Translations under genes and position numbers: made by a program | Notes under the pieces: model-generated | What the model saw: the letters and a program-made list of their open reading frames with translations, nothing else | Databases searched by the model: none | Told to the model about the DNA's origin: nothing | Part shown: piece after piece, positions 35,801 to 44,678 of the stretch | Numbering within the stretch: position 1 is the stretch's first letter | Layout: each line of letters begins with the position of its first letter | From: Streptosporangium sp. NBC_01755 | GTDB lineage: Bacteria; Actinomycetota; Actinomycetes; Streptosporangiales; Streptosporangiaceae | Direction of reading: 5' to 3' | Assembly (NCBI RefSeq): GCF_035917995.1 | Contig: NZ_CP109131.1 | Location: 6,386,001-6,450,000 of the forward strand | Length of the DNA: 64,000 nt

Positions 35801-36214
35801 TTCGGCGAGGAAGGCGTTCTCGACGTCCTCGATGTGTTTCTGGTACTTCTTCGCGTCGCCGCTCTTTATATCAAGAGCTTTTCCGGTCTTTGCCGGGCTT
35901 GTTGCGGGGAGTCCCTCAAGGCCGCCCTGATATGCGGCGAAGGAGTCGTAGTCGAGCTTGACCATCACGTTGACCGTGGCGCCCGAGGTCGACTTCAGTA
36001 GCCCCTCGTCACTGCGGGCGAGCTTTCCGGTGGGGGACTTCGCGCCCTGGACCGGCTCACCCCCGGCCAGGGGGGTCGCCGTCCACTTGGCGGACGGCGC
36101 GGGGGTGGGGGTGGGATCCGCGCTCGCCGGCGGCGCCATCGCCGCGACGAGCCCGAGGCCGGCGGCGAGCGCCACCACGCGTCTGATCCTCGGTAGGTAG
36201 GGCTTCCTGGTCAA
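32870..36214 (-). CDS. Secreted subtilisin-like serine protease (S8) with PA domain
   Basis: The 1114-residue precursor has a signal peptide ([20 protein letters not shown] then MAPPASA), an inhibitor-like propeptide, and an S8 domain with catalytic Asp ([13 protein letters not shown]), His ([10 protein letters not shown]) and Ser ([12 protein letters not shown]). A protease-associated domain is inserted between His and Ser. The C-terminal ~450 residues form fibronectin-like and other beta domains. I choose TTG 36214: AAAGGGAGG lies six bases before it and it puts the signal peptide at the N terminus; ATG 36238 lacks such a site. It is probably an extracellular degradative enzyme. Confidence 0.92.
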   Translation of the reverse strand: MTRKPYLPRIRRVVALAAGLGLVAAMAPPASADPTPTPAPSAKWTATPLAGGEPVQGAKSPTGKLARSDEGLLKSTSGATVNVMVKLDYDSFAAYQGGLEGLPATSPAKTGKALDIKSGDAKKYQKHIEDVENAFLAELARNVPGATAGQRLRTVYGGIALRIPANKAAAVLKLPGVAAVQEDKPEQLLTDSSPDFIGAPAIYSKLGGSSSSGKGVVVGILDSGVWPEHPQFADPGTLPAVPATKDGTPRACNFGDNPLTPAADPFACNRKVIGGAPFLETYNAIYPGEVYPTSARDSNGHGTHTATTSAGGPVADANPLGISRGPIHGIAPAAHVSVYKVCGVEGCFPSDSAQAVGRAILDGVRVINFSISGGTSPYSDPVELAFLDAYAAGVLVSASAGNAGPGAATVNHVAPWVTTVAASTQTRTFQSTITLSGSGGATATLKGASITAGLASALPLVRASAPPYSRPLCDVPAPPGLFIGKIVLCERGPNRILKGFNVKQGGAAGMILYNSSPLDVMTDNHWVPSVHIDKPETDALLAFLSANPGATASFTQGTKTSWQGDAITTFSSRGPGGDFLKPDVTAPGLHIVAGQTPTLEDPAGGPQNNLYQVISGTSMAAPHVAGAAALVFALHPDWTPGQVKSALETTAKTSVTKQDRVTPADPFDTGGGRIDLTKAGDPGLTLDETGANFLAAADDPLNRIDLNLPSVNAPIMPGLITAKRTVTNVTDKTLTFTATGTTVAGANISVLPPLLIVKAGKTAKFSVVITAPDLPEGQYFGQVNLKQVGGSRNLHLPVAFVRKQGAVPVEQTCAPATIPRNTGESTCTVTVRNDTLQNAEVTAVSTLDGKLRLNSVTGATKIGSQIATAKTTLAARQPDRPGIAPGTGPAPYLPLDAFGITPTPIGDEQAINFTVPAFQFAGRTYTRIGVVSNGYTIAGGSSGSTDISFEPQTLPDPSTPNNVLAPYWTDLDGTGTPGVYAGTLTDGVNDWLVIEWRVNLYGTTDTKVFQQWIGLNGTEDITYTYDPANLPGDPPAGYGLTVGAENGDGTAGGQITGPPTEDLRVTSTPGAPGGSLTYTMKIKGVSAGIGKVTTGTSTPQVKGVTIEVDKITVQ

Positions 36215-36428
36215 CGAGACCTCCCTTTCGGCACGCATGAACCGCTCACGTGACAGGGAGGGGGACCACCCGCGTGCCCGGGGGAGGGCATGCCGGAAAA
36301 GGCCGCGACCCTCCCCGGCGGGTGACGTGCGATCGGCCACCCGGTAAGGGCGGCCGATCATGACAGGGAGCCTAACTAGTGACCATTTGTTTGCCTAGAT
36401 CATGAAATTGACACAATCATCGCCTGAA

Positions 36429-37064
36429 TTAGTCAAATTTCATTGCTGACTCTGCCCAGCGTTTCAGGAGAACGTCGTCATGACTGATAGCCAGCACCCC
36501 GGCGCCCGTCCTGTCCCGGTAGCCGTTGACGACGGCGACCAGGTGCGCCTGGGTCGAGGCGTCCAGCATCGTGGTCATCTCATCGCAGATCAGGTAGCGC
36601 GGTTCCAGTGACAGTGCCCTGGCCAGGCAGGCCCGCTGGAGCTGGCCGTCGGAGACCTCGTGCGGGCGCCGGTTCAGCAGATCCGCGGTCAGCCCGACCT
36701 CGGCGGCCAGCGCGGCCGTCAGGTCCTGGTTCGGCCTGCCCGCGGCGGCGCGCGGCTCGGAGATGACCTCGCTGAGCGTGAACCGGGGGTCCACCGCGAG
36801 CCGGGGCTGCTGGTAGACCAGCGCCACGGCGGTGCGCAGCTCACGGCTTGCCCGCTGCCGCCACCCCCTCACCGGGTGCCCGTCCACGGTCACCGTCCCG
36901 GAGGCGGGCCTGAGCATCAGCGCCAGCACCCGGGCCAGTGTCGACTTGCCGCAGCCGCTGGGCCCGCCCAGGCCGGTCACCCGGCCCGGTTCCAGGGCGA
37001 GGCAGACGCGGTCCAGCACCACCTGCCCGCCGTAGGAGACCGTGACCTCCCTGGCCTCAAGCAT
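36429..37064 (-). CDS. nikE: ABC importer ATPase (second), probable NikE
   Basis: The 211-residue ABC ATPase has Walker A GGPSGCGKST, signature-like VSDGQLQRACLARAL, Walker B YLICDEMTTML and switch His in AISHD. It lacks the C-terminal oligopeptide-ABC extension that its partner has. The ATG overlaps the upstream ATPase end by eight bases. As the last gene of the five-gene importer operon it is the second ATPase; the metal substrate is inferred from the Nur-like box upstream. Confidence 0.82.
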   Translation of the reverse strand: MLEAREVTVSYGGQVVLDRVCLALEPGRVTGLGGPSGCGKSTLARVLALMLRPASGTVTVDGHPVRGWRQRASRELRTAVALVYQQPRLAVDPRFTLSEVISEPRAAAGRPNQDLTAALAAEVGLTADLLNRRPHEVSDGQLQRACLARALSLEPRYLICDEMTTMLDASTQAHLVAVVNGYRDRTGAGVLAISHDDVLLKRWAESAMKFD

Positions 37065-37998
37065 GGTTGCCCTCCAGGACGTGGTGGCACGCCACGCCGC
37101 CCGACAGCGGCGGTGGGACCTCACAGGCGGCGCTCGCCAACGGGCAGCGCGGGGCGAAGGCGCAGCCCTCCGGCAACCGGGTCAGCTCGGGCGGCATCCC
37201 CGGGACGGGGACGAACGCCCGGTCGGGCTGGGCGTCGAGGAGCCCGGCGGTGTACGGGTGGCGCGGGCGGCCCAGGACCTCCCCGGCGGGACCGAGCTCG
37301 ACCAGGCGCCCGGCGTACATCACCGCGATGTCATCGGCCACCCGCTCGGCCGCCCGCAGGTCGTGGGTGATGAGCAGGACGGACCTGCCCTCGTCGCACA
37401 GCTCGCGCAGCGAGGCCATCGCCCGCTCCACCAGCGGCCGGTCGAGCCCGCTGGTGGGTTCGTCGGCCAGCAGTAACCACGGGTCGCCGGCCAGTGCCAT
37501 CGCGTTGGCCACCCGCTGGGCCATGCCGCCGGACAGCTCGTGCGGGTAGCGGCCGAGGTCGGTGGGGCGCAGCCCGTGCCGCTCGGCGAGCTCGTCCGCC
37601 CTCTCCCGGACCTGCCCGGTTGGCGTGCCCAGCTCCCGCAGCGCCTCCTCCAGCTGTGCCCGCGCGGTCCGCACCGGGGTCAGGTGGGTGGCGGGGCTCT
37701 GCGGGATCAACCCGATCGAGCGGCCGCGGACCCGCCGGGCCAGTACTACCTGCGAGGCGGCGAGCAGCTCCACCCGCTCGCCGTCCTGCTCCAGCCATGC
37801 CTGCCCGGAGACCGTCGCGTTGCCGGGTAGCAGACCGAGCAGCGCGTGGGCCAACACCGACTTGCCGCAGCCGGACTCGCCGACCAGCGCCAGGCAGCGA
37901 CCGGGCCGCGCCTCGAAACAGGCCCCGGACACGGCCCGCACCGTCGCCCCCGGGATCCGGAAGGAGACCGTCAGATCCTCCACGACGAGTGCGTTCAC
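37057..37998 (-). CDS. nikD: ABC importer ATPase (first), probable NikD
   Basis: The 313-residue ATPase of the peptide/nickel class shows Walker A GESGCGKSVLAHALLG, signature LSGGMAQRVANAMAL, Walker B LLLADEPTSGLD and the C-terminal oligopeptide/dipeptide extension CAFAPRCPLASAACEVPPPL. The GTG at 37998 overlaps the stop of the upstream permease (GTGA). It energises import together with the shorter ATPase. Confidence 0.84.
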   Translation of the reverse strand: MNALVVEDLTVSFRIPGATVRAVSGACFEARPGRCLALVGESGCGKSVLAHALLGLLPGNATVSGQAWLEQDGERVELLAASQVVLARRVRGRSIGLIPQSPATHLTPVRTARAQLEEALRELGTPTGQVRERADELAERHGLRPTDLGRYPHELSGGMAQRVANAMALAGDPWLLLADEPTSGLDRPLVERAMASLRELCDEGRSVLLITHDLRAAERVADDIAVMYAGRLVELGPAGEVLGRPRHPYTAGLLDAQPDRAFVPVPGMPPELTRLPEGCAFAPRCPLASAACEVPPPLSGGVACHHVLEGNHA

Positions 37999-38813
37999 AG
38001 CGACAGCTCCGATCGACGGCGAGGGCTGAGCCGGTCGCGCCAGTGCTGTGCGAGCACTGCCACGGCCAGCGTCGGGACCAGGACGAACAGGCCGGGTACC
38101 AGGCTCGACCACCAGTCGCCGGTCAGCAGCGAGGGCCGCCCGTCACTGATCATGTTGCCGAGCGAGGCCAGGTGCGCGGGGAGCCCCAGGCCGAGGAAGC
38201 TCAGCGCGGTCTCGTGCCAGATCGCGTGCGGCACCATCAGCACCGTGGCCAGCAGCAGATGCGGGAACAGGTGCGGCAACAGGTGACGGCGGACCACCCG
38301 CGACCGGCTCGCGCCGCCGGAGATCGCGGCCTCGACGAACGGCCGCGACCGCAGCGACAGCACCTCCGAGCGGACGATCCTGGCCGCCGTCGTCCAGTGC
38401 GTGACGCTCACCGAGACCACCACCGCGGCCGGGCTCGGCGAGAACAGCGCCACGATGAAGATGCCGAACAGCAGGTGCGGCACCGCGTTGAAGCCGTCGA
38501 CGACCCGCATGAGCAGCCGGTCGGGAGTGCCGCCGAGACTGCCCGCGGCCAGGCCCACCAGGCCGCCGATCACCATGCTGACCAGCGCGGCGAACATGCC
38601 CACCAGGAACGACACCCGAAGGCCGTAGACGGAGCGCAGCAGCACGTCCCGGCCGACCGGGTCGGTGCCGAACGGATGCGCCAAGGATGGGGGAAGCCCC
38701 GCCGAGCGCAGGTCTACCAGTTGCTGGTCCAGCTGGACGAGCGGCGGCACCAGCAGCACCACCAGGCCCAGGACCGCCAGCGTGGCGGCGGCGAACCGTA
38801 CCGGACGAGGCAT
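37995..38813 (-). CDS. nikC: ABC importer permease (second), probable NikC
   Basis: The 272-residue DppC/NikC-type permease has an N-terminal helix, the conserved HPFGTDPVGRDVLLRSVYGLRVSF entry and about five further helices, with the EAA-like loop VEAAISGGASRSRVVRRHLLPHL. The ATG at 38813 follows the upstream permease stop directly; the open frame upstream of it is only the shadow of the first permease. Confidence 0.85.
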   Translation of the reverse strand: MPRPVRFAAATLAVLGLVVLLVPPLVQLDQQLVDLRSAGLPPSLAHPFGTDPVGRDVLLRSVYGLRVSFLVGMFAALVSMVIGGLVGLAAGSLGGTPDRLLMRVVDGFNAVPHLLFGIFIVALFSPSPAAVVVSVSVTHWTTAARIVRSEVLSLRSRPFVEAAISGGASRSRVVRRHLLPHLFPHLLLATVLMVPHAIWHETALSFLGLGLPAHLASLGNMISDGRPSLLTGDWWSSLVPGLFVLVPTLAVAVLAQHWRDRLSPRRRSELSL

Positions 38814-38814
38814 G

Positions 38815-39885
38815 TCAGCCCACCCCCAGAGTGCGGACGCGAGGGTCGGCGATCGTGTAGGCCACGTCGGCCACCAGGTTCCCGCAGAGCACCGCGAGGG
38901 TGCCCAGCAGGGTGAGCGCGGCCAGCAGCGGGAAGTCCACGGCGAGGGCCGCCTGCACCGAGGCCGAGGCGACCCCCGGCCAGGAGAAGACCGTCTCCAC
39001 CAGGATCGCCCCGGTGACGAGCTCGGGGATCCGCGCGCCAAGAAGGGTCAGGAAGGGCAGCAGTGCCGAACGGAGCGCGTGCCGGACGAGCACCGTCCGC
39101 TCCCGCAGGCCGCGGGCACGGGCGCCCGTCACGAAGTCCTCGCGCAAGGTGCCGATGACCGACTCGCGAACGTACAGGACCAGCCACGACGACTGGGAGA
39201 CCGCCAGGACCGTCACCGGCAGGATCATGTGCGCGGCCACGTCGCCGAACTCCACGCTCGTCGACCTGGCGCCGGTCAGGCCGCCCGCGGGCAGCCAGCC
39301 CAGCTGTACCGAGAAGACCCAGACGGCCAGCAGCCCGGTCCAGAAGACCGGGGCCGCCTCGTTGGCGAACGCGCCGCCGGTGATCAACCGGTCCGGCCAC
39401 GATCCCTGCCGCCACGCCGCGAGGGTGCCCAGGAGCAGACTCCCGGCCAGCATGAGTACGATCGCCGCCGAGGTGGCAAGCATGGTCCACGGCAGGCGCT
39501 CGGCGATCACCTGGGCCACCGGCAGATGCAGCGAGCGCGAGTCGCCCAGATCGCCGCGGAACAGATTGCCCGCCCAGGCGGTGTACTGCTCCAGGACCGG
39601 CCGGTCGATGCCCCAGTTGGCCCGGATCCGCTCGACCACCTCGGGGTCGGTGACCATGGCCCGCTCTCCCAGATACTGACGGACCGGGTCGAACGGGGAT
39701 GCCTTCGCCAGGGCGAACATGCCGGCCGTCACCGCGACCAGCAGCGGCACGGCGAACGCCAGCCGCCAGGCCACGATCCGCAGGATCACCGCCGCCAGGC
39801 CACCGGCCGGGGCACGTCTCCGTCTCGGCTCGCCGGGGCCGGGCCGGTCAAGGGTGCGCTCGCCGGTAGGTGTCCGCCGCTTCAC
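38815..39885 (-). CDS. nikB: ABC importer permease (first), probable NikB
   Basis: The 356-residue DppB/NikB-type permease has six membrane helices and a cytoplasmic EAA-like loop (DFVTGARARGLRERTVLVRHALRSAL). The GTG start overlaps the substrate-binding protein stop by four bases, giving a coupled operon. The N-terminal ~30 residues are basic and variable; a later start near AVILRIVAWRLAF cannot be excluded. Confidence 0.84.
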   Translation of the reverse strand: MKRRTPTGERTLDRPGPGEPRRRRAPAGGLAAVILRIVAWRLAFAVPLLVAVTAGMFALAKASPFDPVRQYLGERAMVTDPEVVERIRANWGIDRPVLEQYTAWAGNLFRGDLGDSRSLHLPVAQVIAERLPWTMLATSAAIVLMLAGSLLLGTLAAWRQGSWPDRLITGGAFANEAAPVFWTGLLAVWVFSVQLGWLPAGGLTGARSTSVEFGDVAAHMILPVTVLAVSQSSWLVLYVRESVIGTLREDFVTGARARGLRERTVLVRHALRSALLPFLTLLGARIPELVTGAILVETVFSWPGVASASVQAALAVDFPLLAALTLLGTLAVLCGNLVADVAYTIADPRVRTLGVG

Positions 39886-41438
39886 GCGGCGGGCTTCCAG
39901 GTGTGGATGTCGCGGAACAGGCCGCCGGTGGCGTGCTCGTGGGCGTCCACACTGGGCCGGATCCCCGAGATGTTCCCGCGGACCACGTAGACGTGCTTGA
40001 GGAAGACGAGGTAGGTCCAGACCTCGTCGTCGTACACGATCTTCTGGAAGTCGGAGTAGGCCTGCTTGCGGACGGCGGGGTCACCGGACTCGCGGCCGGT
40101 CTCCAGCAGCCTGTCCACCTCCGGGTTGTCGTACCTGCCCGGGTTGAAGAAGCCCTTGCCCGCGTAGGAGGAGTGGAAGAGCTCGTAGTTGAGGTAGTCC
40201 GGGTCGTACGGGGTTCCCCAGCCCATGATCAGGGCGTCCCCGTCCATGCGCGGCTCGATCGCGTCCCAGTCGAGGCCGGCGAGCTTGACGTCGATGCCGA
40301 TCTTCCCGGCGTCGGAGGCCACGGCCAGCGCGAGCTCCTTGCGGAGCGTGTCGCCTGCCGGGTACATCAGGGAGAACTCGGCACGCCTGCCCTCCTTGAC
40401 CCGGACACCGTCGTCACCTACTTTCCAGCCGCCCTCCTCCAGGAGCCGCCTCGCGGCCTCGGGGTCGCCGGCCGGCTCGCCGGTCACCGCGGGGTTGTAC
40501 CAGGCGGTGTCGGGGGAGACGGGACCGAAGGCGGGCGTACCGGCCCCGGCGAGGATGGTGTCGACCATCGCCTTGCGGTCGATGGCCAGGCCGAACGCCT
40601 TGCGGATCGTCCTGTCGCCGGTGACCGGCTGCTTCAGCGGGAACATGATGCCGCGGTAGTCGGCGCTGGGCACCTGGTGGACCGTCACGTCTCGCTGCCC
40701 GTCGAACCGCGCCGCGGCCTTCGGGGGCAGGATCGTGGCGTCGAACTCCCCGGCCGACATCCGTGTCGCCCGGACGTTGTCGTCCTCGGCGAAGGCCAGG
40801 ACCAGCGTGGTGATGGCGGGCGCACCCGCCCAGTAGCTGCTGTTCCCCTCAAGCACGATCTTGTCGCCGGGCGTCCGCGACACGAACACGTAGGGACCCG
40901 CGCCGACCGGCGCGTCACCCGTCAGCGGGCTGTCCTTGGGCACGATACCGAGTGTCGTGCGCTGCACCAGCGGCGCGTACGGATACCTCAGCGTGAACAC
41001 CACGGTGCCGGCGTCGGGGGCGGCCACCTTCGCGATCGCGGAGTAGTCGCCCCGGATGGGGGAGTTGTTGGCCTCGTCGAGCAGCGCCTCGTAGGTGTAC
41101 TCCACGTCGGCGGCGGTGACCGGCCTGCCGTCGTGGAACGTCACCCCTTCGCGCAGCGTGAAGGTGACGGTCCTGCCGTCCTCGGAGATCGTCGGCGCGG
41201 CCGAGGCCAGCGCGGGCTTCATCGACAGGTCGGGTTCCCGGCTCATCAGCCCCTCGTAGATCAGCGACCCCCCGTCGGGGGAGTAGCCCATCACCGGGTT
41301 GAGGGTGTCGAACTCCGAACTCAGGCCGATCACGAAGGTGCCGTCGGGAGCGGCCGGGCCTGTGCCGGGCGCGGAGCAGGCCGCCGTCATCAGACCGAAC
41401 GCGGTGAACAGGGCGGCCAGGTGCCGGACCAGCCTCAT
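39882..41438 (-). CDS. nikA: Solute-binding lipoprotein of ABC importer, probable NikA
   Basis: The 518-residue SBP family 5 protein has a lipoprotein signal (MRLVRHLAALFTAFGLMTAAC with lipobox TAAC). The SBP_5 pattern follows: YEGLMSREPDLSMKPALASA, FTLREGVTFHDGRPVTAADVEYTYEAL and IRKAFGLAIDRKAMVD. Such proteins bind peptides or Ni2+ chelates. The sequence alone does not settle the substrate, but a Nur-like box immediately upstream and the A-B-C-D-E gene order match the nickel importers controlled by Nur in Streptomyces. Confidence 0.83.
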   Translation of the reverse strand: MRLVRHLAALFTAFGLMTAACSAPGTGPAAPDGTFVIGLSSEFDTLNPVMGYSPDGGSLIYEGLMSREPDLSMKPALASAAPTISEDGRTVTFTLREGVTFHDGRPVTAADVEYTYEALLDEANNSPIRGDYSAIAKVAAPDAGTVVFTLRYPYAPLVQRTTLGIVPKDSPLTGDAPVGAGPYVFVSRTPGDKIVLEGNSSYWAGAPAITTLVLAFAEDDNVRATRMSAGEFDATILPPKAAARFDGQRDVTVHQVPSADYRGIMFPLKQPVTGDRTIRKAFGLAIDRKAMVDTILAGAGTPAFGPVSPDTAWYNPAVTGEPAGDPEAARRLLEEGGWKVGDDGVRVKEGRRAEFSLMYPAGDTLRKELALAVASDAGKIGIDVKLAGLDWDAIEPRMDGDALIMGWGTPYDPDYLNYELFHSSYAGKGFFNPGRYDNPEVDRLLETGRESGDPAVRKQAYSDFQKIVYDDEVWTYLVFLKHVYVVRGNISGIRPSVDAHEHATGGLFRDIHTWKPAA

Positions 41439-41482
41439 CTAATCCCCCAAAGTCATCGAAAACCCCCGAAACATAGCGCTTA

Positions 41483-41499
41483 TTGCGAGCAAGTTGCAA
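41483..41499. promoter_or_regulatory. Nur-like operator upstream of nikA
   Basis: The inverted repeat TTGCGA-GCAAG-TTGCAA matches the Nur consensus tTGCaa-N5-ttGCAA of Streptomyces at all but one position, here 45 nt before the nikA start. On the minus strand the TTGCAA half lies at -35 spacing (18 nt) from a TATGTT -10 candidate, so repression by Ni-loaded Nur is plausible. Confidence 0.7.
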
Positions 41500-41721
41500 C
41501 TAACAATAAGGTGCGATTTGTGCCTGGATCCCAGATGATCATGAGGAGTCGGTGAGACCGGGGCTGGACCCGCGCGATGCGAGCCAGGGGCGCGAGAGGC
41601 TCGGTCCGCTCCGGCGTGTGGACCGGGTGCGGCCTGTCCACGACGGACCCGAAGGACGTAACCTGGGGGGCGCCGGTCTCGGCACGGTCGACTACCCGAA
41701 CTTCCCGTCGAAGGGGATGGT

Positions 41722-41976
41722 TTGAAGCTCAAGCTGGATCTGCACCCCATCTACAACCGGGGCGGGGAGATCGACAAGGCACTGCGGGGCGTCATCGACG
41801 AGGCCATCAGGAAGAAGGCCACCGAGGTCGAGATCATCCCCGGCAAGGGCTCGGGCCAGCTCAAGAAGAAGGTCCTGCGCTTCCTGGAGCAGAAGGAGAT
41901 CAAGGCCCTCTACCACCGCATCGACAAGGACGCCAAGAACCACGGCCGCCTCTTCGTCTACTTCCGCTACAAGTAG
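41722..41976 (+). CDS. Smr-domain protein
   Basis: The 84-residue protein is a single Smr domain like the C terminus of MutS2: LDLHPIYNRGG-EIDKALRG, then EVEIIPGKGSGQLKKKVLRFL with the IxxGxGxG-type loop. Smr domains bind or cut nucleic acid, including stalled-ribosome mRNA. The TTG at 41722 follows AAGGGGATGG; no better start lies upstream. It stands alone between divergent genes. Confidence 0.85.
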   Translation: MKLKLDLHPIYNRGGEIDKALRGVIDEAIRKKATEVEIIPGKGSGQLKKKVLRFLEQKEIKALYHRIDKDAKNHGRLFVYFRYK

Positions 41977-42457
41977 GCCGGTGAGCGCAACGGCGAACGC
42001 CTCATGAACGGCATTGGATCATGATCGCTCCGCCAAGGAGTCGGCGACATGCGACTGCACCAACGTGGCGTGCCGGGCGGCGCAGCCGTTAATTGATCAC
42101 GGCTACGCGTATCCGGCCGTGCGGCGGGGCGCTGGAGGGCACGCCCTGCCCGGCCACCACCCTCACCTGGGGCGACCGGGAACCGGTCGCGGCGGATCCG
42201 ATCTCCGGGCGTGACGCTGCCTCAATGCTTCTGGACTGTTAAAGAGCATATTTGTGGATCGACGGCGAGTAGGCGGGTGCGGCACCATTATGTGACGCAT
42301 GACGGCAATGTCCTCTCCGGCGATCGGTGGAGCCTTCGGCAGGTCGCGGATCGCGGCGGGGGACTGCCCGGGCGGCGGCCCGATCCCGGCTCGAACGATG
42401 CTCCGACGAGTTCACCGCCGCCGTTCGCGTACCCTCACCATCTCCGAAAGGCCCCCC
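41977..42457. other. Gene-poor stretch with two tiny ORF candidates
   Basis: A 15-codon ORF at 42049-42096 (MRLHQRGVPGGAAVN) has AAGGAG seven bases before ATG and could be a leader peptide. A 49-codon frame from TTG 42093 to 42242 overlaps its end and has very high third-position GC (ends WGDREPVAADPISGRDAAS MLLDC), so it may be a small gene or a relic. Neither is recognised. The rest up to 42457 shows no gene. Confidence 0.35.
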
Positions 42458-42820
42458 ATGAGCGATATCAAGGCACTCCTCGCCCAGCGCGCCGAACTGG
42501 ACCGTCTGATCGAGGAACTCCAGTCCGGCGACCTGAAGGAGCGCGAGAACACACTCGGCGACATCCTCGCGGCCGTCGCCAAATGGGCGATCGCACACGG
42601 TCACGAGGCACTCAGGAGGGACCTCAAGAACTGGGAGTACGTCACCTTCGCCGGCATCGAGGTCGGCGTCGGCCACGACGGCGGCGAGCGCTGGGGCCTG
42701 CCGCCCAACTCGGTCACCGTGATGGACTCCGTCAGCGGGACCGACGTGGAGTTCGGGACCACCCCCCCTCCGATCCCGGCGGTCCTCGGACTCCTGGAGG
42801 GTCTGCTGGCCACGCGCTAG
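42458..42820 (+). CDS. Hypothetical protein (120 aa)
   Basis: I do not recognise the family. The N-terminal ~40 residues form a heptad-like helix (ALLAQRAELDRLIEELQSGD LK), followed by a small alpha/beta part (WEYVTFAGIEVGVGHDGGERWGL). It is soluble and acidic with no signal peptide. The ATG at 42458 follows GAAAGG; the frame is open to 42299 with no coding bias. The neighbouring genes give no clue. Confidence 0.7.
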   Translation: MSDIKALLAQRAELDRLIEELQSGDLKERENTLGDILAAVAKWAIAHGHEALRRDLKNWEYVTFAGIEVGVGHDGGERWGLPPNSVTVMDSVSGTDVEFGTTPPPIPAVLGLLEGLLATR

Positions 42821-43067
42821 CCCCGCGTCGCGGATGCCCGTACGGTCCGCCGCCGAGAACGGCCCGCACGGGGCCGACGGCTCCCCGGCCCCGCACGCGG
42901 AGCCGGTCGCACGGCTCGCCGCGACCCGCACGGAGTCCCGGCGAGCCGTGCGCGGGATTCGTGGTGGCCGGAGGAGGCGTTCCGAGGACACCGAGCCTCT
43001 CACCCCCCTTCCTCGCGGGCGCGAGAGGGGGGCTGGGAGGAGGGAGTGGCTGAGGTACGGTTCAGCC

Positions 43068-43820
43068 ATGGCTGAGATCGTGTACCCCCCGGTCATCGGG
43101 GCGGCGTTGACCCTGTTCCGCGCGCTGGACCTCAAGATCCGCATCGAGGGGGCCGAACGCATCCCGCGGACCGGCGGAGCCGTGCTGGTCAGCAACCACA
43201 TCAGCTACCTCGACTTCATCTTCGCCGGTCTGGCCGCGCGCCCCTCGGGGCGCCTGGTGCGCTTCATGGCGAAGAAGGAGGTCTTCGACCACAGGATCTC
43301 CGGCCCGCTGATGCGCGGCATGCACCACATCCCGGTCGACCGCGGGGCGGGCGCCGCCGCGTTCGGCGCGGCGCTGAAGTCGCTCAGGGGCGGAGAGGTC
43401 GTCGGCGTGTTCGCCGAGGCCACGATCAGCCGGTCCTTCACGATCAAGGAGATCAAGAACGGCGCGGTCCGGATGGCCGTCGGCGCCAAGGTGCCGATGA
43501 TCCCGGTCTCCCTGTGGGGCACCCAGCGGCTGTGGACGAAAGGCCACCCCAAGAAGCTGTTGCAGCGGCACGTGCCGATCACGATCCGGGTCGGCGAGCC
43601 CATGCACCCCCAGCGCGGCGACGACTACGACGCCGTCACCGCCGACCTGCGCGGGCGTATGAGCGAGATGCTCGACCAGGCACAGCGGGGCTACCCGGAG
43701 ATCCCGCAGGGCGTCTGGTGGCAGCCCCGCCACCTCGGCGGCACCGCGCCCACTCCAGAGGAGGCCGACAAGCTCGACGCCGAGGAGGCGGAGGTCAGGG
43801 CGGCCCGGCGCGAGTCATGA
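43068..43820 (+). CDS. plsC: 1-acyl-sn-glycerol-3-phosphate acyltransferase (PlsC-like)
   Basis: This acyltransferase makes phosphatidate from lysophosphatidate. The catalytic NHxxxxD is in LVSNHISYLDFIF (near residue 44); the substrate block is VFAEATISRSF and the later block is VPMIPVSLWGTQRL. An N-terminal hydrophobic segment would bind the membrane. The 250-residue length is usual for actinobacterial homologues. The ATG at 43068 is chosen since homology starts there (AEIVYPPVIGAALTLF) and GGAGG lies about 28 nt earlier only. TCATGA tandem repeats begin at its stop. Confidence 0.9.
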   Translation: MAEIVYPPVIGAALTLFRALDLKIRIEGAERIPRTGGAVLVSNHISYLDFIFAGLAARPSGRLVRFMAKKEVFDHRISGPLMRGMHHIPVDRGAGAAAFGAALKSLRGGEVVGVFAEATISRSFTIKEIKNGAVRMAVGAKVPMIPVSLWGTQRLWTKGHPKKLLQRHVPITIRVGEPMHPQRGDDYDAVTADLRGRMSEMLDQAQRGYPEIPQGVWWQPRHLGGTAPTPEEADKLDAEEAEVRAARRES

Positions 43821-43886
43821 GAACCCGCACGGGGTCATGACGCACGCGCGCACCGCGACCGGGGTCATGACGCGCGCACCGCGACC
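43815..43886 (+). repeat. Tandem repeats beginning at the plsC stop
   Basis: The stop context TCATGA recurs twice downstream in units of the form GGGGTCATGACGC...GCACCGCGACC (43831-43860 and 43861-43886). The gene's own TCATGA at 43815-43820 is a partial first copy. Confidence 0.8.
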
Positions 43887-44023
43887 GGGGCCGGGTTCGC
43901 GGACCCGGATGCCGTGCGCGCCGGGCCGAGGTCATCGCCTGCCGGGAAAAGGTCGCGAGCCATGAGCATCCTCTACAAGTCGCGAGCATGTCATTCGCAA
44001 GCGGCCTACCCCACCCTGTCCGC

Positions 44024-44572
44024 ATGAGCAACGCATTCGAGGACATGGCGAACGCCTTCCAGCCGGCGCCGGCCCCCGGTCCCGGTCGCGCGCCCGGGCG
44101 GGTCGGCATGGCGATCCTGCTCCTCCTCTGGGTGGGGCTGGGCGTGCTGCCCTTCGTGTTCGCGGTCTCCGGCCTCAAGCTCGCGACCGGCTCCGTCGGC
44201 ACCCCCGGCACCCTCACGGTCATCTCGTGCGAGGAACTGGGCAGGGGCCGCTACGACTGCAAGGGCAGCTTCGCGCCCGACGGCGGCGGCGCCGCGATCC
44301 CGGTCGACGCCTCGCCCGACTCCACGGCCGGTGATGTCAGGCGGGCACAGCTCACCCCCGAGGGCGACCGTGCCGTCGCGACCGGTACCTCGGGCATCCT
44401 GGCCGCGCTGACCATGCCGTTCCTCGGTGCCGGAGTGTTCGCCTTCCTGCCGTACGTGCTCCTCTACGTCTCCAGGGTGCGACGTGGCAGGCGGGCCGCG
44501 GTCGTCCTCGGCTGCGTTCTCACCTCGGTCTCGCTCGCCGGTGTCGTCGTCGGCATGGTCGCCGCCTACTAG
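44024..44572 (+). CDS. Hypothetical membrane protein
   Basis: No family is recognised. The 182-residue protein has a Pro/Gly-rich N terminus, one helix (VGMAILLLLWVGLGVLPFVF), an exported loop of ~80 residues with two cysteines (VISCEELGRGRYDCKGSF), then two further helices. The cysteines may form a disulfide outside the membrane. The ATG at 44024 (MSNAFEDMANAFQ) seems natural; ATG 43988 in frame would add 12 residues. RBS evidence is weak for both. Confidence 0.72.
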   Translation: MSNAFEDMANAFQPAPAPGPGRAPGRVGMAILLLLWVGLGVLPFVFAVSGLKLATGSVGTPGTLTVISCEELGRGRYDCKGSFAPDGGGAAIPVDASPDSTAGDVRRAQLTPEGDRAVATGTSGILAALTMPFLGAGVFAFLPYVLLYVSRVRRGRRAAVVLGCVLTSVSLAGVVVGMVAAY

Positions 44573-44678
44573 GTGTATACGTCGTCCTGAAGGCCGACGT
44601 GGTGCCCGGCGGAGAACGCCCTACCCTGTGTGGCAGATGACCACTGGAAAACCGTTTTAGGTAGGGGGGACGAGAACC

